DNA from: Steroidobacter agaridevorans
GTDB lineage: Bacteria; Pseudomonadota; Gammaproteobacteria; Steroidobacterales; Steroidobacteraceae
NCBI RefSeq assembly: GCF_009932555.1
Contig: NZ_BLJO01000005.1
Coordinates: 85,140 to 149,139 of the forward strand
Reading direction: 5' to 3'
DNA length: 64,000 nucleotides
Shown here: one piece after another, positions 1 to 10,419 of the stretch
Position numbering within the stretch: position 1 is the stretch's first letter
How the letters are laid out: the number at the start of each line of letters is the position of its first letter
Notes under the pieces: model-generated
The model's database searches: none
What the model was told of the DNA's origin: nothing
The model's input: the letters and a program-made list of their open reading frames with translations, nothing else
Program-made: the position numbers and the translations under genes

Positions 1-751
1 CGGCGCGCAGGTCGGCCTCTTGGCTGTCGATGCCATAAGTCACGAACGGTCGATTGATCCGCGGCAGCAAGCTCTTTGCGATCGGATCGTCGGCGCACAC
101 CACAGCCAAGCCGTAGAACGGCAGGTTGTGCAGGAAGTCGATGAAGCTCTGCTTCAGCCGCTCGAAGTCGCCTTCGTGCGTGCCGAGGTGATCGTTGTCC
201 ACATTGGTGACGATCGAGATCATCGGCTGCAGATGCATGAACGACGCGTCGCTCTCGTCGGCCTCGGCCACGAGATATTTGCCGGCGCCCAGGCGCGCAT
301 TGCTGTCCGCGCTCTTCAAGCGGCCGCCGATGACGAACGTCGGATCCAGACCGCCCTCGGCGAGAATCGACGCGACCATGCTGGTCGTCGTGGTCTTGCC
401 GTGCGTGCCGGCGACCGCGACGGAATAACGGAAGCGCATCAGCTCGCCCAACATCACCGCACGCTGCACGATGGGCAGCCGGCGCGACTTTGCTTCGACG
501 ACCTCGGGGTTGTCCGCTTGCACGGCCGTCGACACGACGAGCACATCCGCCTTGCCGACGTTCTCCGCCGCGTGGCCGATCTTGATCTGCGCGCCCAGCT
601 TCGCCAGCCGCTGCGTGACGCCGTTCGGCTTCAGGTCGCTGCCTTGAACGTGATAGCCCAGGTTCAACAGCACTTCGGCGATGCCGCCCATGCCGCTGCC
701 GCCGATGCCTACGAAATGGATGTTATGAATGCGGCGCATGCGATCTTTCAT
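1..751 (-). CDS. murC: UDP-N-acetylmuramate--L-alanine ligase MurC (N-terminal part, cut by window edge)
   Basis: Cytoplasmic peptidoglycan ligase that adds L-alanine to UDP-MurNAc using ATP. About 250 N-terminal residues are visible. They show a glycine-rich nucleotide-binding segment ([10 protein letters not shown], about residues 14-23) and the Mur-ligase ATP loop GTHGKT (115-120), whose histidine is typical of MurC. The ATG at 751 overlaps the murG stop as ATGA, so translation is probably coupled. The rest of the central domain and the C-terminal domain lie beyond base 1. It is the last visible gene of the dcw operon here. Identity is firm; only completeness is unknown. Confidence 0.95.
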   Translation of the reverse strand, partial: MKDRMRRIHNIHFVGIGGSGMGGIAEVLLNLGYHVQGSDLKPNGVTQRLAKLGAQIKIGHAAENVGKADVLVVSTAVQADNPEVVEAKSRRLPIVQRAVMLGELMRFRYSVAVAGTHGKTTTTSMVASILAEGGLDPTFVIGGRLKSADSNARLGAGKYLVAEADESDASFMHLQPMISIVTNVDNDHLGTHEGDFERLKQSFIDFLHNLPFYGLAVVCADDPIAKSLLPRINRPFVTYGIDSQEADLRA

Positions 752-1836
752 GCGACACCTCCCGCGGCGGCCACGCATGCATCGGCGAGACGCACGTCAG
801 CATCCGTGATCGCAACCGAGCGGGCACGCATGGCCATCGCTTTGAGTTGCTCACGTCCACCGCTCAGCAATTTGTTGAGCTCCTGCGCGAGCCGTTCCGG
901 CGTGAGATCGCGCTCGGCAATCGAGATGCCCGCCTGGGCATCGACCAGGAACTTCGCGTTGAGCGTTTGATGATCGTCGACGGCGGCGGCGAACGGCACG
1001 AAGATGGCCGGCAGTCCTGCCGCGGCCAACTCGGAAACCGTCATCGCGCCGGAACGACACACCACCACGTCGGCCCAGCTATACGCCTCGGCCATATCAG
1101 TGATGAAGGCACGAACGTCACCCTGCACGCCGTGCTTCCTATAAGTCTCTTGCACGACCGGCAAGTGACGCTCGCCGGCCTGATGAATCACCACGGGGCG
1201 AAACGCCGCATCGATGGTTGCGAGCGCCGCCGGCACCGTTGCGTTGAGCTTCATCGCGCCCTGGCTGCCGCCGATGATGAGCAAACGGATCGGACCGGTA
1301 CGGTCGGCGAAACGTTGCTCGGGCGGAGCAATCGCGGCGATCTCACGTCGCACCGGATTGCCCACCTGCTCGGCATGCATGCCCGACGGAAAACTCTTTG
1401 GAAATGCTTCGAGCACACGACGCGCCAACTTCGCCAGCATGCGATTCGTCATGCCCGCAACGGCGTTCTGTTCGTGAATAACCAGCGGCCGACGCGTGAG
1501 CCATGCAGCCACACCACCCGGACCCGCGACGAAGCCACCGCAGCCGAGCACCACAACGGGGTTGCGTCGGCGGATGACTTGCAGGCTCTGCCAGATCGAC
1601 TGCACTACCTTGAACGGCGCGAGCAACAACGTCGCCGCCCCTTTGCCGCGCAGACCGCTCATCGAGATCCACTCGATCTCGATCTGTGCCGGCGGGACCA
1701 GCTTCGCTTCCAAACCCTTTCTCGTCCCGAGCCATACGGGTTCGAAACCGCGTTCGCGCAAGACGCGAGCAGCCGCGAGCGCCGGAAACACGTGTCCGCC
1801 CGTTCCGCCGGCCATGATCAACACCGTGCGCTTCAT
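748..1836 (-). CDS. murG: UDP-GlcNAc:lipid I N-acetylglucosaminyltransferase MurG
   Basis: Membrane-associated GT-B glycosyltransferase that converts lipid I to lipid II on the inner face of the cytoplasmic membrane. The 362 residues match the usual MurG length. The N-terminal glycine loop GGTGGH (about residues 10-15) is present, as are the second-domain GGSQGA loop and the sugar-nucleotide segment with [20 protein letters not shown]. The start overlaps the ftsW stop and the stop overlaps the murC start, each by 4 bases, as expected inside a translationally coupled dcw operon. Confidence 0.96.
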   Translation of the reverse strand: MKRTVLIMAGGTGGHVFPALAAARVLRERGFEPVWLGTRKGLEAKLVPPAQIEIEWISMSGLRGKGAATLLLAPFKVVQSIWQSLQVIRRRNPVVVLGCGGFVAGPGGVAAWLTRRPLVIHEQNAVAGMTNRMLAKLARRVLEAFPKSFPSGMHAEQVGNPVRREIAAIAPPEQRFADRTGPIRLLIIGGSQGAMKLNATVPAALATIDAAFRPVVIHQAGERHLPVVQETYRKHGVQGDVRAFITDMAEAYSWADVVVCRSGAMTVSELAAAGLPAIFVPFAAAVDDHQTLNAKFLVDAQAGISIAERDLTPERLAQELNKLLSGGREQLKAMAMRARSVAITDADVRLADACVAAAGGVA

Positions 1837-3035
1837 TCGTCACTCTCCTCTCGCGCGCGGCGAGAAGGACGCGACACAGCGAGGCGGCCCGATGTCTGTG
1901 CCTCGTGATGAATGCGCATGAGGAAACCCAGCCAGCCGAGCGTCACCATCACGCTCGAGCCGCCGTAAGACATGAGCGGCAAGGTCAAACCCTTGGTCGG
2001 CAGGATGCCCATGTTCACGCCGACGTTGATGAAGGTCTGCAACGCCAGCCAGATGCCGAACGCCGCCGCGCAGTACGCCTGGAATGCGAGCCCCGCCTCG
2101 GACGCGATGCGCGAGATATAAAAGCTGCGCCACACCAGCAGCACGAACAGCGCCAGCGTGACGATCACGCCCGCAAGACCCAACTCCTCGGCGAGCACGG
2201 CGAACACGAAGTCGGTGTGCGCTTCGGGCAGGTAGAAAAGTTTCTGCACGCTGGAGCCGAGCCCGACGCCGAACAACTCGCCGCGACCGATGGCGATCAG
2301 CGACTGGGTCAGCTGGAAACCGGAATTGAATGGATCGGCCCACGGATCCATGAACGCGGTCAGACGCTTCATTCGATACGCTGAAGTCACCGCAATGAAC
2401 GCCATGCCTGCGGCGGCAATAGCCACGAGCGCGAGAAAGTGACGCAGCTTCACGCCGGCGAGGAACAGCACGCCAAGGCCGGTGGCCATCAGCACGGTCG
2501 CCGCACCGAAATCGGGCTCCAAAAGCAGCAGAGCCGCGGCGCCCATGAGCACGCCCAGCGGCTTGAGGAAGCCTTTCAGTTCTTCCTTCAACTCGCCTTG
2601 CCGCCGCACGACGTAGCTGCACAGATATATAAGTAGCAGCACGCGAGCCAGCTCGGACGCCTGGAAGTTCATGACGCCGGCACGCAGCCAGCGGCGGCTG
2701 CCGTTCACTTCGTGACCCAGGCCGGGAATCAGCACTGCCAACAGGAAAACGAAAGCGACCAGCAGCAGCGGCATGGCCAGCTTTTCCCAAACTGCCGTGG
2801 GAATGGACATCATGATCATGGCGCCGAGCACGCCGAAGCCCACGCCATAGAGCTGACGCTCCAGGAAATAGAGGGGGTCCTGCACTTGCTTGTCGGCGAT
2901 GCTGATGGACGCGGACGTCATCATCACCAGCCCGAGCAGCAAGATGCCGCCGATGGTCAGCAACAGCACGGAGTCGAACGCGAAGCGTCGCGGCCGGCCG
3001 TTGTTACGCGCGAATGCGAGAGGTACAGCGCTCAT
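1833..3035 (-). CDS. ftsW: Peptidoglycan glycosyltransferase FtsW (SEDS family)
   Basis: Polytopic septal glycan polymerase that works with FtsI on lipid II during division. The 400 residues contain about nine to ten hydrophobic helices and the SEDS signature PEAHTDFVFAVLAEELG in the large periplasmic loop region. A cytosolic basic N-terminus (ARNNGRPRRF) precedes the first helix, and the C-terminal tail is Arg/Ser-rich ([13 protein letters not shown]). It sits between murD and murG, the normal dcw position for FtsW rather than RodA. It overlaps both neighbours by 4 bases. Confidence 0.95.
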   Translation of the reverse strand: MSAVPLAFARNNGRPRRFAFDSVLLLTIGGILLLGLVMMTSASISIADKQVQDPLYFLERQLYGVGFGVLGAMIMMSIPTAVWEKLAMPLLLVAFVFLLAVLIPGLGHEVNGSRRWLRAGVMNFQASELARVLLLIYLCSYVVRRQGELKEELKGFLKPLGVLMGAAALLLLEPDFGAATVLMATGLGVLFLAGVKLRHFLALVAIAAAGMAFIAVTSAYRMKRLTAFMDPWADPFNSGFQLTQSLIAIGRGELFGVGLGSSVQKLFYLPEAHTDFVFAVLAEELGLAGVIVTLALFVLLVWRSFYISRIASEAGLAFQAYCAAAFGIWLALQTFINVGVNMGILPTKGLTLPLMSYGGSSVMVTLGWLGFLMRIHHEAQTSGRLAVSRPSRRAREESDE

Positions 3036-4366
3036 GCCTGCAACCCTCTAACCGCAGCGGCGAACACATCGCCGCGGTGCCCGTAGTCCCGAAACATGTC
3101 GAGGCTCGCGCACGCGGGTGACAGCAGGACCGTCTCGCCCGGACGCGCCGCATTCGCAGCCGACTGCACGGCCTCATTCATATCTTTCGCGAACTGAGTC
3201 GTGGCGATCCCGTGCAGGGCCGCGTCGATCTGTTTCGCGTCCTGACCAATGAGCACGACGTGCCGGACCTTGCCGCGAAACGCCTGAGCGAGCGGCTGGA
3301 AGTCCTGACCCTTGCCTTGACCGCCGGCGATCAACACCAACGAACCCGGCATGCCTGCCACGGCCGCGAGCGTCGCGCCGACGTTCGTGCCCTTCGAGTC
3401 ATCGACGAAGCGCACACCTTTCACGTCCGCAACCCACTGCGAACGATGCGGCAGTCCGGCGAACTCACGCAGCGCCTGCAAACAGGCGGGACGCGACAAG
3501 TTGAGGGCATCGCACATCGCGATCGACGCCAACGCATTCGCTGCGTTGTGCAGACCGCGAATCTTCAGCTCCGACATCGCGATCATTCGCTCGCGACCGT
3601 GCATGAGGACCACGTCATCGCCTTGCTGATGCACGTAGTAATCCGCCGTATCGGCATGCAGGCTGAAGCCGAAAACGCGCGACGACTGATAGCGCATGGA
3701 GCGAACTGCGATGTCGTCCATGTTCACGATGGCAGCCTGCGCGCGCTGGAAAATGCGCTCTTTCGCGGCCGCGTATTCTTCGATCGTCGCGTAACGATCC
3801 ATATGATCCGGCGTCACGTTCAACACAGTGGCGGCTGCGGCACGGAGCGACAGCGTCGTCTCCAACTGGAAGCTCGACAGCTCGAGCACATACAACTCGG
3901 GCACGGGATCGTCGAGCAGCTCCAACGCCGGCCGTCCGAGATTACCGCCGGCGATAGCGCGCCGACCCGCGGCGTTTGCCATGAGGCCAACGAGCGTCGT
4001 GACCGTGCTCTTGCCATTCGTCCCCGTGATCGCCGCGATCGGCGCTTTGGCCTCGCGCACGAACAATTCGATGTCGCCGACGATCGGAATGCCGCGCACG
4101 GCGGCACTCATCAGGAAAGGCTCTTTCAGCGACACGCCCGGCGACGCCACGATTTGCGACGCGCCGTCGAGCAACGCTTCGTCGAAGCCGCCGAAACGCA
4201 GTTCCGCTTCCGGCGCAAGTTTCTTCAGCGCCGCAGCTTCCGGCGGCGCCGCGCGACTGTCGGTGACAGCGAAGCTCAAGCCGCGAGACTGCAAATAACG
4301 CGCGCACGACAATCCCGTCCGGCCCAGGCCGACGACGATCGAACGTCCGCGCTGCTGCTGCGTCAT
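3032..4366 (-). CDS. murD: UDP-N-acetylmuramoyl-L-alanine--D-glutamate ligase MurD
   Basis: Cytoplasmic Mur ligase adding D-glutamate to UDP-MurNAc-L-Ala. The 444 residues carry an N-terminal Rossmann-like loop (VVGLGRTGLS, about 11-20), the ATP loop GTNGKST (115-121), the conserved TPDHMDRY segment in the central domain, and DDSKGTN near the C-terminal domain junction. Four bases separate its start from the mraY stop, and its stop overlaps ftsW. Length, motifs and position all agree with MurD. Confidence 0.96.
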   Translation of the reverse strand: MTQQQRGRSIVVGLGRTGLSCARYLQSRGLSFAVTDSRAAPPEAAALKKLAPEAELRFGGFDEALLDGASQIVASPGVSLKEPFLMSAAVRGIPIVGDIELFVREAKAPIAAITGTNGKSTVTTLVGLMANAAGRRAIAGGNLGRPALELLDDPVPELYVLELSSFQLETTLSLRAAAATVLNVTPDHMDRYATIEEYAAAKERIFQRAQAAIVNMDDIAVRSMRYQSSRVFGFSLHADTADYYVHQQGDDVVLMHGRERMIAMSELKIRGLHNAANALASIAMCDALNLSRPACLQALREFAGLPHRSQWVADVKGVRFVDDSKGTNVGATLAAVAGMPGSLVLIAGGQGKGQDFQPLAQAFRGKVRHVVLIGQDAKQIDAALHGIATTQFAKDMNEAVQSAANAARPGETVLLSPACASLDMFRDYGHRGDVFAAAVRGLQA

Positions 4367-4370
4367 GGCG

Positions 4371-5453
4371 TTAGCGCACCTTCAACGTCGCAAGGCCGAT
4401 CAGCACCAGGATCACGCTGATGATCCAGAAGCGCACGATGACCTTGGGCTCGGCCCAGCCCTTGAGCTCGAAATGATGATGGATCGGCGCCATGCGGAAG
4501 ATGCGCTTGCCGGTGAGCTTGAACGACGCCACCTGCAGCATCACCGACACCGTTTCCATCACGAACACGCCGCCCATCACGAACAGGACGATCTCCTGGC
4601 GCACGATGACGGCGACGATGCCTAGTGCCGCACCGAGCGCGAGGGCGCCAATGTCGCCCATGAACACTTGCGCGGGATAGGTGTTGAACCAGAGAAAGCC
4701 GAGACCTGCGCCGACCAGCGTCGCGCAGAACACCAGTATTTCACCGGTGCCCTCGATGAAAGGAATGCCGAGATAGCCCGAGAACACTGCATTGCCTGTC
4801 GCATAAGCGAACACCCCCAATGCTCCACCCACCAGAACCGCCGGCATGATGGCCAGACCGTCCAGGCCGTCGGTGAGATTCACCGCGTTGCTGGTGCCGA
4901 CCACGACGAAGTAAGCGAGCGCGACGTACCAGACGCCGAGCGGAATCACCACCTGCTTGAACAGCGGCACATACAACGCCGTCTCGGCCGGCGACTTGGC
5001 CGTCATGTACAAGGCGATCGCGCAGCTCAGGCCCGCGACCGACTGCCAGAAATATTTGTATCTGGCGATCAGGCCGCGAGTGTTGCCGACCACCAGCTTC
5101 AGATAGTCGTCCCAGAAGCCGATCAGGCCGAACGCCAGCGTCACCAGCAGCGTGACCCACACGAAGCGGTTGCTCAGATCGGCCCACAGCAGCGTGCTGA
5201 AGGTGATCGCGACCAGAATCAGCAGCCCGCCCATGGTCGGCGTGCCGGCCTTGGGCAAATGCGTCTTCGGGCCCTCGTCGCGCACGCGCTGGCCGATCTG
5301 GTTGACCTGCAGCTTGTTGATCATCCACGGGCCGATCAGGAACGAGATCACCAGCGCCGTGAGCGCGGCCAGAATCGCGCGCAGCGTCAGGTATTGGAAA
5401 ACGCGAAATGCGCCTTCCAGGAGTGCGAGCTGTTTGGTGAGATACAGCAGCAT
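4371..5453 (-). CDS. mraY: Phospho-N-acetylmuramoyl-pentapeptide transferase MraY
   Basis: Integral membrane enzyme that transfers phospho-MurNAc-pentapeptide to undecaprenyl phosphate, giving lipid I. The 360 residues (usual length) contain about ten transmembrane segments. The family signatures are visible: GGLLIL following PTMGG, the Asp-rich [17 protein letters not shown] and the cytoplasmic [13 protein letters not shown] histidine motif near the C-terminus. It lies between murF and murD in the dcw operon, 16 bases after murF. Confidence 0.97.
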   Translation of the reverse strand: MLLYLTKQLALLEGAFRVFQYLTLRAILAALTALVISFLIGPWMINKLQVNQIGQRVRDEGPKTHLPKAGTPTMGGLLILVAITFSTLLWADLSNRFVWVTLLVTLAFGLIGFWDDYLKLVVGNTRGLIARYKYFWQSVAGLSCAIALYMTAKSPAETALYVPLFKQVVIPLGVWYVALAYFVVVGTSNAVNLTDGLDGLAIMPAVLVGGALGVFAYATGNAVFSGYLGIPFIEGTGEILVFCATLVGAGLGFLWFNTYPAQVFMGDIGALALGAALGIVAVIVRQEIVLFVMGGVFVMETVSVMLQVASFKLTGKRIFRMAPIHHHFELKGWAEPKVIVRFWIISVILVLIGLATLKVR

Positions 5454-5469
5454 TTAAGTAGTCGTTCTC

Positions 5470-6864
5470 TTAATGATGGCCGTTGGTATTGCCAGGCGGC
5501 ATCGCGGACAGTGCCGCCGACACGCGCTCCAACCGATTCGCTCGCGACCCTTTAATAAGTACCGCGACCCCGCCGCTCAGCGATGCCTTGGCTTCGCGAA
5601 TCAACGCGTCGATATCGGCGAACCATCGGCCACCGGGACCGAATGCCTCTACCGAGAAGCGCGAGCCTTCGCCGATGGCGAGCAGCCGCTCGATGCCCGT
5701 CTGCCGCGCATAGCGACCGACTTCGGCATGCAACTCATCGCTCGCATCGCCCAGTTCTTTCATTTCTCCCAACACCAGCCAGCGCGCGCCGGCGAAGCTC
5801 TTCATGGCGTCGAGCCCGGCCTTGAGCGAGCTCGGATTGGCGTTGTAGGAATCGTCGACCAGGAATGCGCCGTTGATGGCGGGCTTCAATTCGAGCCGGC
5901 CAGCCACCGTCTTCATCGCCGCAAGGCCTTTGACGATCTGCTCGACTGGCGTGCCCGCCGCGCATGCCGCCGCAGCCGCGCCCAGCGCGTTGCGCAGGTT
6001 GTGCAGGCCAGCGAGCGGAATGGTCGCAGCGACCGTCCCATCCGGCGTCACCAGATCGAAGTCGATGCGGAAGCCGGACGGCGAGTTGACCTCACGGACC
6101 TTGTGCGCCATGAAATCGGCCGGCTGCTCGAAACCAAACGTCAGGATGCGATCGGCCGCGCTCGCGTCGCGCCACTGCCACGCATATTTGTCGTCGGCGT
6201 TGATGACCGAGACGCCTTCGAACGGCAGCGCCTGAAACATCTCGCCCTTGCCGGTCGCGACGCCGTCCAGACTGCCGAACCCTTCGAGGTGCGCGGCGCC
6301 CGCATTCGTCACGATGCCGACCGTCGGCTCGGCCAGCGAAGCCAGATGGGCAATCTCGCCCAGATGATTCGCGCCCATTTCGATGACCGCGAAGCGATGC
6401 TCCTTGGTCAGCTCGAGCAGCGTCAGCGGCACGCCGATGTGATTGTTCAAGTTGCCCTTGGTCACGAGCGTCGGGCCGCGCTGCGACAGGATGGAGCCGA
6501 TCAACTCCTTGGTCGTCGTCTTGCCGTTGCTGCCCGTCACGCCGACCACGGGAATCGGGAACTGACGCCGCCACTCACGCGCGAACGCGGACAGCGCCGC
6601 CAATGGATCGGCAACGACGATCTGCGGAATGTCGACGGGCAACTGCCTCGCCACCAACGCGGCGGCCGCACCGTTCTGAGCCGCGGTCGCGACGAAATCG
6701 TGACCGTCGAACGACGGACCGCTCAGCGCGACGAACAACGCGCCCGGCTTGATGGTCCGCGTATCGGTCGAGACGCTGGTGAATGCACGATCGGCGCCGA
6801 CCAGCTGGCCCATGCCATTAGAGTGGGCAACCTTCACGAACTCACTCGGTTTCCAGGCAATCAT
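5470..6864 (-). CDS. murF: UDP-MurNAc-tripeptide--D-Ala-D-Ala ligase MurF
   Basis: Cytoplasmic ligase that adds D-alanyl-D-alanine to the UDP-MurNAc-tripeptide, the last soluble precursor step. The 464 residues show the N-terminal substrate domain with VSTDTRTIKPGALFVAL (about 31-47), the ATP loop GSNGKTT (111-117), NNHIGVPLT and the C-terminal DDSYNANPSS motif. The ATG at 6864 overlaps the murE stop (ATGA). No unusual feature was seen. Confidence 0.96.
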   Translation of the reverse strand: MIAWKPSEFVKVAHSNGMGQLVGADRAFTSVSTDTRTIKPGALFVALSGPSFDGHDFVATAAQNGAAAALVARQLPVDIPQIVVADPLAALSAFAREWRRQFPIPVVGVTGSNGKTTTKELIGSILSQRGPTLVTKGNLNNHIGVPLTLLELTKEHRFAVIEMGANHLGEIAHLASLAEPTVGIVTNAGAAHLEGFGSLDGVATGKGEMFQALPFEGVSVINADDKYAWQWRDASAADRILTFGFEQPADFMAHKVREVNSPSGFRIDFDLVTPDGTVAATIPLAGLHNLRNALGAAAAACAAGTPVEQIVKGLAAMKTVAGRLELKPAINGAFLVDDSYNANPSSLKAGLDAMKSFAGARWLVLGEMKELGDASDELHAEVGRYARQTGIERLLAIGEGSRFSVEAFGPGGRWFADIDALIREAKASLSGGVAVLIKGSRANRLERVSAALSAMPPGNTNGHH

Positions 6865-8432
6865 GACTGCCTCCCAAGCGCTTTGAGCGCCTGCTCGTGG
6901 TCGCTGAACGAGCGTCGCTCAGTCCCCACGATCTGATAGTCCTCGTGCCCTTTGCCCGCGATCAGCACCACGTCGGTCGCCGCACTCTCGGCAATCGCTC
7001 GATTGATAGCGGCCGCGCGGTCACGCTCGACGATCGCGGCTTCGGGACGAGTCAACCCTTTAAGAATGTCGGCGACGATCGCGTCACCGTTCTCGGTGCG
7101 CGGATTGTCGTCGGTGATGATGATGCGGTCGGCGAGACGCTCGGCGATCGCGCCCATCAAAGGACGCTTGCCCGCGTCGCGGTCGCCGCCGCAACCGAAC
7201 ACACAAACCAAATTGCCGGTGCGATGCTTGCGCACGGCCAGCAACGCCTTTTCCAACGCGTCCGGCGTATGCGCGTAGTCGACGATGGCGAGCGGACGGT
7301 TCGGCGCCGTGATCGTTTCCATGCGGCCCGGCGGCGGACCGCACTTCTCGAGCGCACCGATCGCGTCCTGCATGGACACGCCGCTGGTCAGCAAGGTCGC
7401 CAGCACGGCCAGCAAGTTCTCGACGTTGAAGTCGCCGACAAAGCGCGAACGCAATGTCGCCGCGCCCCAGCTGCCGTCGAAATCGATGTCGAGGCCGTTC
7501 GGGGCGGCGGTCACGCGGCGAGCAAACAATTGCTTCACTTCGCCCTTCTCGCTGCGCCAACGCGGATCCAACTGGATCTCGCCCGCGCGACTGAGCACGA
7601 CCAGGCAGGTGTGCGCCACTCGGGTCGCAATCTCGCGGCCGAACGCATCGTCCACGTTCACGATGGAATAGCGCAGCGACGGCCAGCGGAACAGATGCGC
7701 CTTGGCTTCGCCGTACGCTTCGAGCGTGCCGTGATAATCGAGATGGTCGCGCGTGAGATTCATGAAGACCGCAGTGTCGAACCGCACGCCGTTGACGCGA
7801 TGCTGATCGAGCGCATGCGAGGAAACTTCCATCCCCAGGCAACGCACATCTTCGTCGCGGAGTTCAGCGATCTGCCGATGCACGGTGATGCAATCCGGCG
7901 TCGTGTGCGAGCCTGAATGCAAGACGCCGACGCGGCCATAGCCGAGCGTGCCGGCGTAGGCGGAAGTCACATCCAACTGTTGCAAGGCGGCGGCGATCAC
8001 ATGCGCCGTAGTCGTTTTTCCATTGGTGCCGGTGACACCGATGACACGCACGCTCGCCGACGGCGCATCGAAAAACCAATCCGCAATTGCGCCGAGCCAG
8101 GCCGTCAGTCTGGGAATGCCGATCAGCGGCACGTCTTCCGGCAAGCGCGGCGGAATCACTCCTTCGACCGGCTCCCACAGAATGGCGGCCGCACCGGCGT
8201 TCACCGCCTGCGCCGCGAAGCCGATGCCATGAGTGCGCGTTCCGGGAAGTGCAACGAACGCAGCGCCCGGCGTCACTGCCCGGCTGTCGAGTGTGAGATC
8301 GGTGATCTCCAGATCGGGCGGCACGAAATCGACGGACGACACGCCGCTGTCCGCGAGCAGCTCCCGCAGATTCTTGGTACGCACGTTGTCGACCCGGCTG
8401 TTCATGGTGTTCTTTGCAGCGGCTGTCCTCAT
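6861..8432 (-). CDS. murE: UDP-MurNAc-L-Ala-D-Glu--meso-diaminopimelate ligase MurE
   Basis: Cytoplasmic Mur ligase that adds the third peptide residue. The ATP loop GTNGKT lies at residues 135-140, and the C-terminal DNPRTE motif (about residue 442) is the determinant associated with meso-diaminopimelate rather than lysine, so a Gram-negative mDAP wall is expected. At 523 residues it is slightly long. The start chosen at 8432 overlaps the ftsI stop as ATGA; an internal Met at residue 10 would give a more usual N-terminus and cannot be excluded. Confidence 0.95.
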   Translation of the reverse strand: MRTAAAKNTMNSRVDNVRTKNLRELLADSGVSSVDFVPPDLEITDLTLDSRAVTPGAAFVALPGTRTHGIGFAAQAVNAGAAAILWEPVEGVIPPRLPEDVPLIGIPRLTAWLGAIADWFFDAPSASVRVIGVTGTNGKTTTAHVIAAALQQLDVTSAYAGTLGYGRVGVLHSGSHTTPDCITVHRQIAELRDEDVRCLGMEVSSHALDQHRVNGVRFDTAVFMNLTRDHLDYHGTLEAYGEAKAHLFRWPSLRYSIVNVDDAFGREIATRVAHTCLVVLSRAGEIQLDPRWRSEKGEVKQLFARRVTAAPNGLDIDFDGSWGAATLRSRFVGDFNVENLLAVLATLLTSGVSMQDAIGALEKCGPPPGRMETITAPNRPLAIVDYAHTPDALEKALLAVRKHRTGNLVCVFGCGGDRDAGKRPLMGAIAERLADRIIITDDNPRTENGDAIVADILKGLTRPEAAIVERDRAAAINRAIAESAATDVVLIAGKGHEDYQIVGTERRSFSDHEQALKALGRQS

Positions 8433-10156
8433 GGATTGGCCTGCACCAACGTCGTGGCAGGCACTCGGTCGAGACCGTCGGGAGGAACACCCATCAAGCG
8501 CAACGCGCCCGCCATCACATTGGCGAACACGGGCGCGGCGACGTCGCCGCCGTTCTTTCGATCGCCGGTGGGCTCATCGATCACGACCAGCGCAGCCAGA
8601 CGCGGATGGCTCGCCGGCACCACGCCGCCGAACGATGACTTGTAGCGGTCGCTGGAATACGCGCCGGCATCGGCGGTCCACGCAGTGCCGGTCTTGCCGG
8701 CCACTCGATAGCCGATCAGCGAGGCGCGCTTGCCGGTGCCTTCCATCGAGACCACCGACTCCATCATCTCCAGCAATTCTTTGGCGGTGCGCGGATCGAT
8801 GACTTGCTCGCCCGGCACCGGCTCTTCCACTTTGCGCAATGTCACCGGCCGCTTCACGCCATAAGCGCCGAGCGTCGCGTAGGCGCGCACCAGCTGCAGC
8901 GGCGTGACTGACAAACCATATCCATAAGAGATGGTTGCCTGGCCGATCTTGCGCCAGTGCGAGTATTCATTGAGCAAACCGGCCGATTCGCCCGGAAAGC
9001 CGCTGCCGGTGACCTCGCCGAAACCGAACGCGGTCAGCGTGTCGTACATGGACTTGGGCGGCAGGCTCATCGCCATCTTGGTCATGCCGACGTTGCTGGA
9101 TTTCGCCAGCACCGTGGCCAGCGTGATCGGGCCCAGGTTGTGCTTGTCTGGAATTCGTTTGATGCCCACCTGCACGAAACCCGGCGAAGTGTCGATGATG
9201 GTGTTGCCGTGATAGCGCCCGCTCGCCACTCCGGCAGCGGCGATGAACGGCTTGATGCTCGACCCGGGCTCGAAGATGTCGGTGGCGGCGCGGTTGCGAT
9301 AACGCGAAGCCGCGACCTGGTCCCGATCGTTCGGGTTGTAAGCCGGCTGATTGACCATGGCCAGCACTTCGCCGGTCTCGATGTCGAGCACGATGACCGT
9401 GCCGGCCTTGGCGCCGTATTCCTGAACCGCTGCCTTCAGTTCGCGATAAGCAAGGTACTGGATGCGCAGATCGATACTGGTAATGAGATCGCCACCCGGA
9501 TGCGCCGGGCGGATGCTCTCCACGTCTTCTACCGTGCGGCCGAGACGATCCTGAATGACGCGCTTCGCGCCGGCTTCCGCGCCGAGCCAACGGTCGTACG
9601 CCAGTTCCAGTCCTTCCTGGCCGATGTCGTCATACTTCTTGGTGAAGCCGAGCAGATGGCCCGTGACTTCGCCGGCCGGATAGAAGCGCTGATATTCGCG
9701 CTGCAGGTACACGCCGGGAATCTTCAATTCCTTGACCTTCGCGGCATCGCTCGGGCGCATGTGGCGCACCAGATAAACGAACTCGCGATCCAGGTTGCTG
9801 GTGATGAGCTGCGTCAGCCAGCGCTTGTCGCGATTCAGTGCTTCGGCCAGGCTCGGGATCTGATCCGCGGCCTTCATGACTTCGGGCGGGTTCGCCCACA
9901 CAGTGTCCACCGGCATGCTGGCAGCCAATGGTTCGCCGTTGCGGTCGTAGATGCCGCCACGGTTCGCGGTCAATTTGGCGATGCGGGTGTAGCGAGCGTC
10001 GCCCTGACCTTCCAGGAACCCTTCGTCGAGTACCTGCAAATCCACCGCGCGCGCGACCAGGCCGGTCGCGATCAGCACCAGCGTGCCGAGCACGAACCGC
10101 AGGCGACCGCGGTACTGCTCGGGGGAAAAGCTCTTGGTTTCGTCGCGACGGATCAT
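8429..10156 (-). CDS. ftsI: Peptidoglycan D,D-transpeptidase FtsI (PBP3)
   Basis: Division-specific class B penicillin-binding protein that cross-links septal peptidoglycan in the periplasm. The 575 residues have a short cytosolic N-terminus, one anchor helix (about 23-40, VLGTLVLIATGLVARAV), a dimerisation domain and a transpeptidase domain. The three catalytic motifs are present: the SxxK serine in EPGSSIKPF (about residue 299), SSN (about 353) and KTGT (about 485). The start at 10156 overlaps the ftsL stop by 4 bases. Position next to ftsL supports FtsI over other class B PBPs. Confidence 0.96.
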   Translation of the reverse strand: MIRRDETKSFSPEQYRGRLRFVLGTLVLIATGLVARAVDLQVLDEGFLEGQGDARYTRIAKLTANRGGIYDRNGEPLAASMPVDTVWANPPEVMKAADQIPSLAEALNRDKRWLTQLITSNLDREFVYLVRHMRPSDAAKVKELKIPGVYLQREYQRFYPAGEVTGHLLGFTKKYDDIGQEGLELAYDRWLGAEAGAKRVIQDRLGRTVEDVESIRPAHPGGDLITSIDLRIQYLAYRELKAAVQEYGAKAGTVIVLDIETGEVLAMVNQPAYNPNDRDQVAASRYRNRAATDIFEPGSSIKPFIAAAGVASGRYHGNTIIDTSPGFVQVGIKRIPDKHNLGPITLATVLAKSSNVGMTKMAMSLPPKSMYDTLTAFGFGEVTGSGFPGESAGLLNEYSHWRKIGQATISYGYGLSVTPLQLVRAYATLGAYGVKRPVTLRKVEEPVPGEQVIDPRTAKELLEMMESVVSMEGTGKRASLIGYRVAGKTGTAWTADAGAYSSDRYKSSFGGVVPASHPRLAALVVIDEPTGDRKNGGDVAAPVFANVMAGALRLMGVPPDGLDRVPATTLVQANP

Positions 10157-10419
10157 GGCTTCACAATCCGCACTTCATCGGGGCGCGGCACGACCATCTG
10201 CAGATTCACGCGCGCGGTCTGCTCGACCCGCCCATGCATCGCAAAGGCGCTCTGCTCCAGCTTCAGCTGGCCCCATTCGATTTCGAGCCGGTCGCGCTCC
10301 GCATGCAGACGCTGCAGCTCGATGAACAAGCTGCGCTGCTCGTGCTTGCTCCACACGACGGCAATCGCGGCGCCGAGCAGCGCCACTCCCAACACTGGCA
10401 TGACGACGCGAGCGCTCAT
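10153..10419 (-). CDS. ftsL: Cell division protein FtsL
   Basis: Small bitopic divisome protein that bridges FtsB/FtsQ to FtsWI. The 88 residues have one N-terminal transmembrane helix (VVMPVLGVALLGAAIAVVW, about 4-22) followed by a periplasmic leucine-zipper-like coiled coil rich in Glu/Arg/Leu (about 25-70). FtsL is poorly conserved, so the call rests on size, topology and the invariant position between rsmH and ftsI, with 4-base overlaps on both sides. Confidence 0.9.
   Translation of the reverse strand: MSARVVMPVLGVALLGAAIAVVWSKHEQRSLFIELQRLHAERDRLEIEWGQLKLEQSAFAMHGRVEQTARVNLQMVVPRPDEVRIVKP

Noticed and set aside
20-970. Long plus-strand open frame opposite murC/murG
   Set aside because: Antisense shadow of GC-rich Mur genes; low-complexity Arg/His/Ala composition and no domain.
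847-1908. 353-codon plus-strand frame opposite murG
   Set aside because: Overlaps murG completely; murG has full motifs and operon context.
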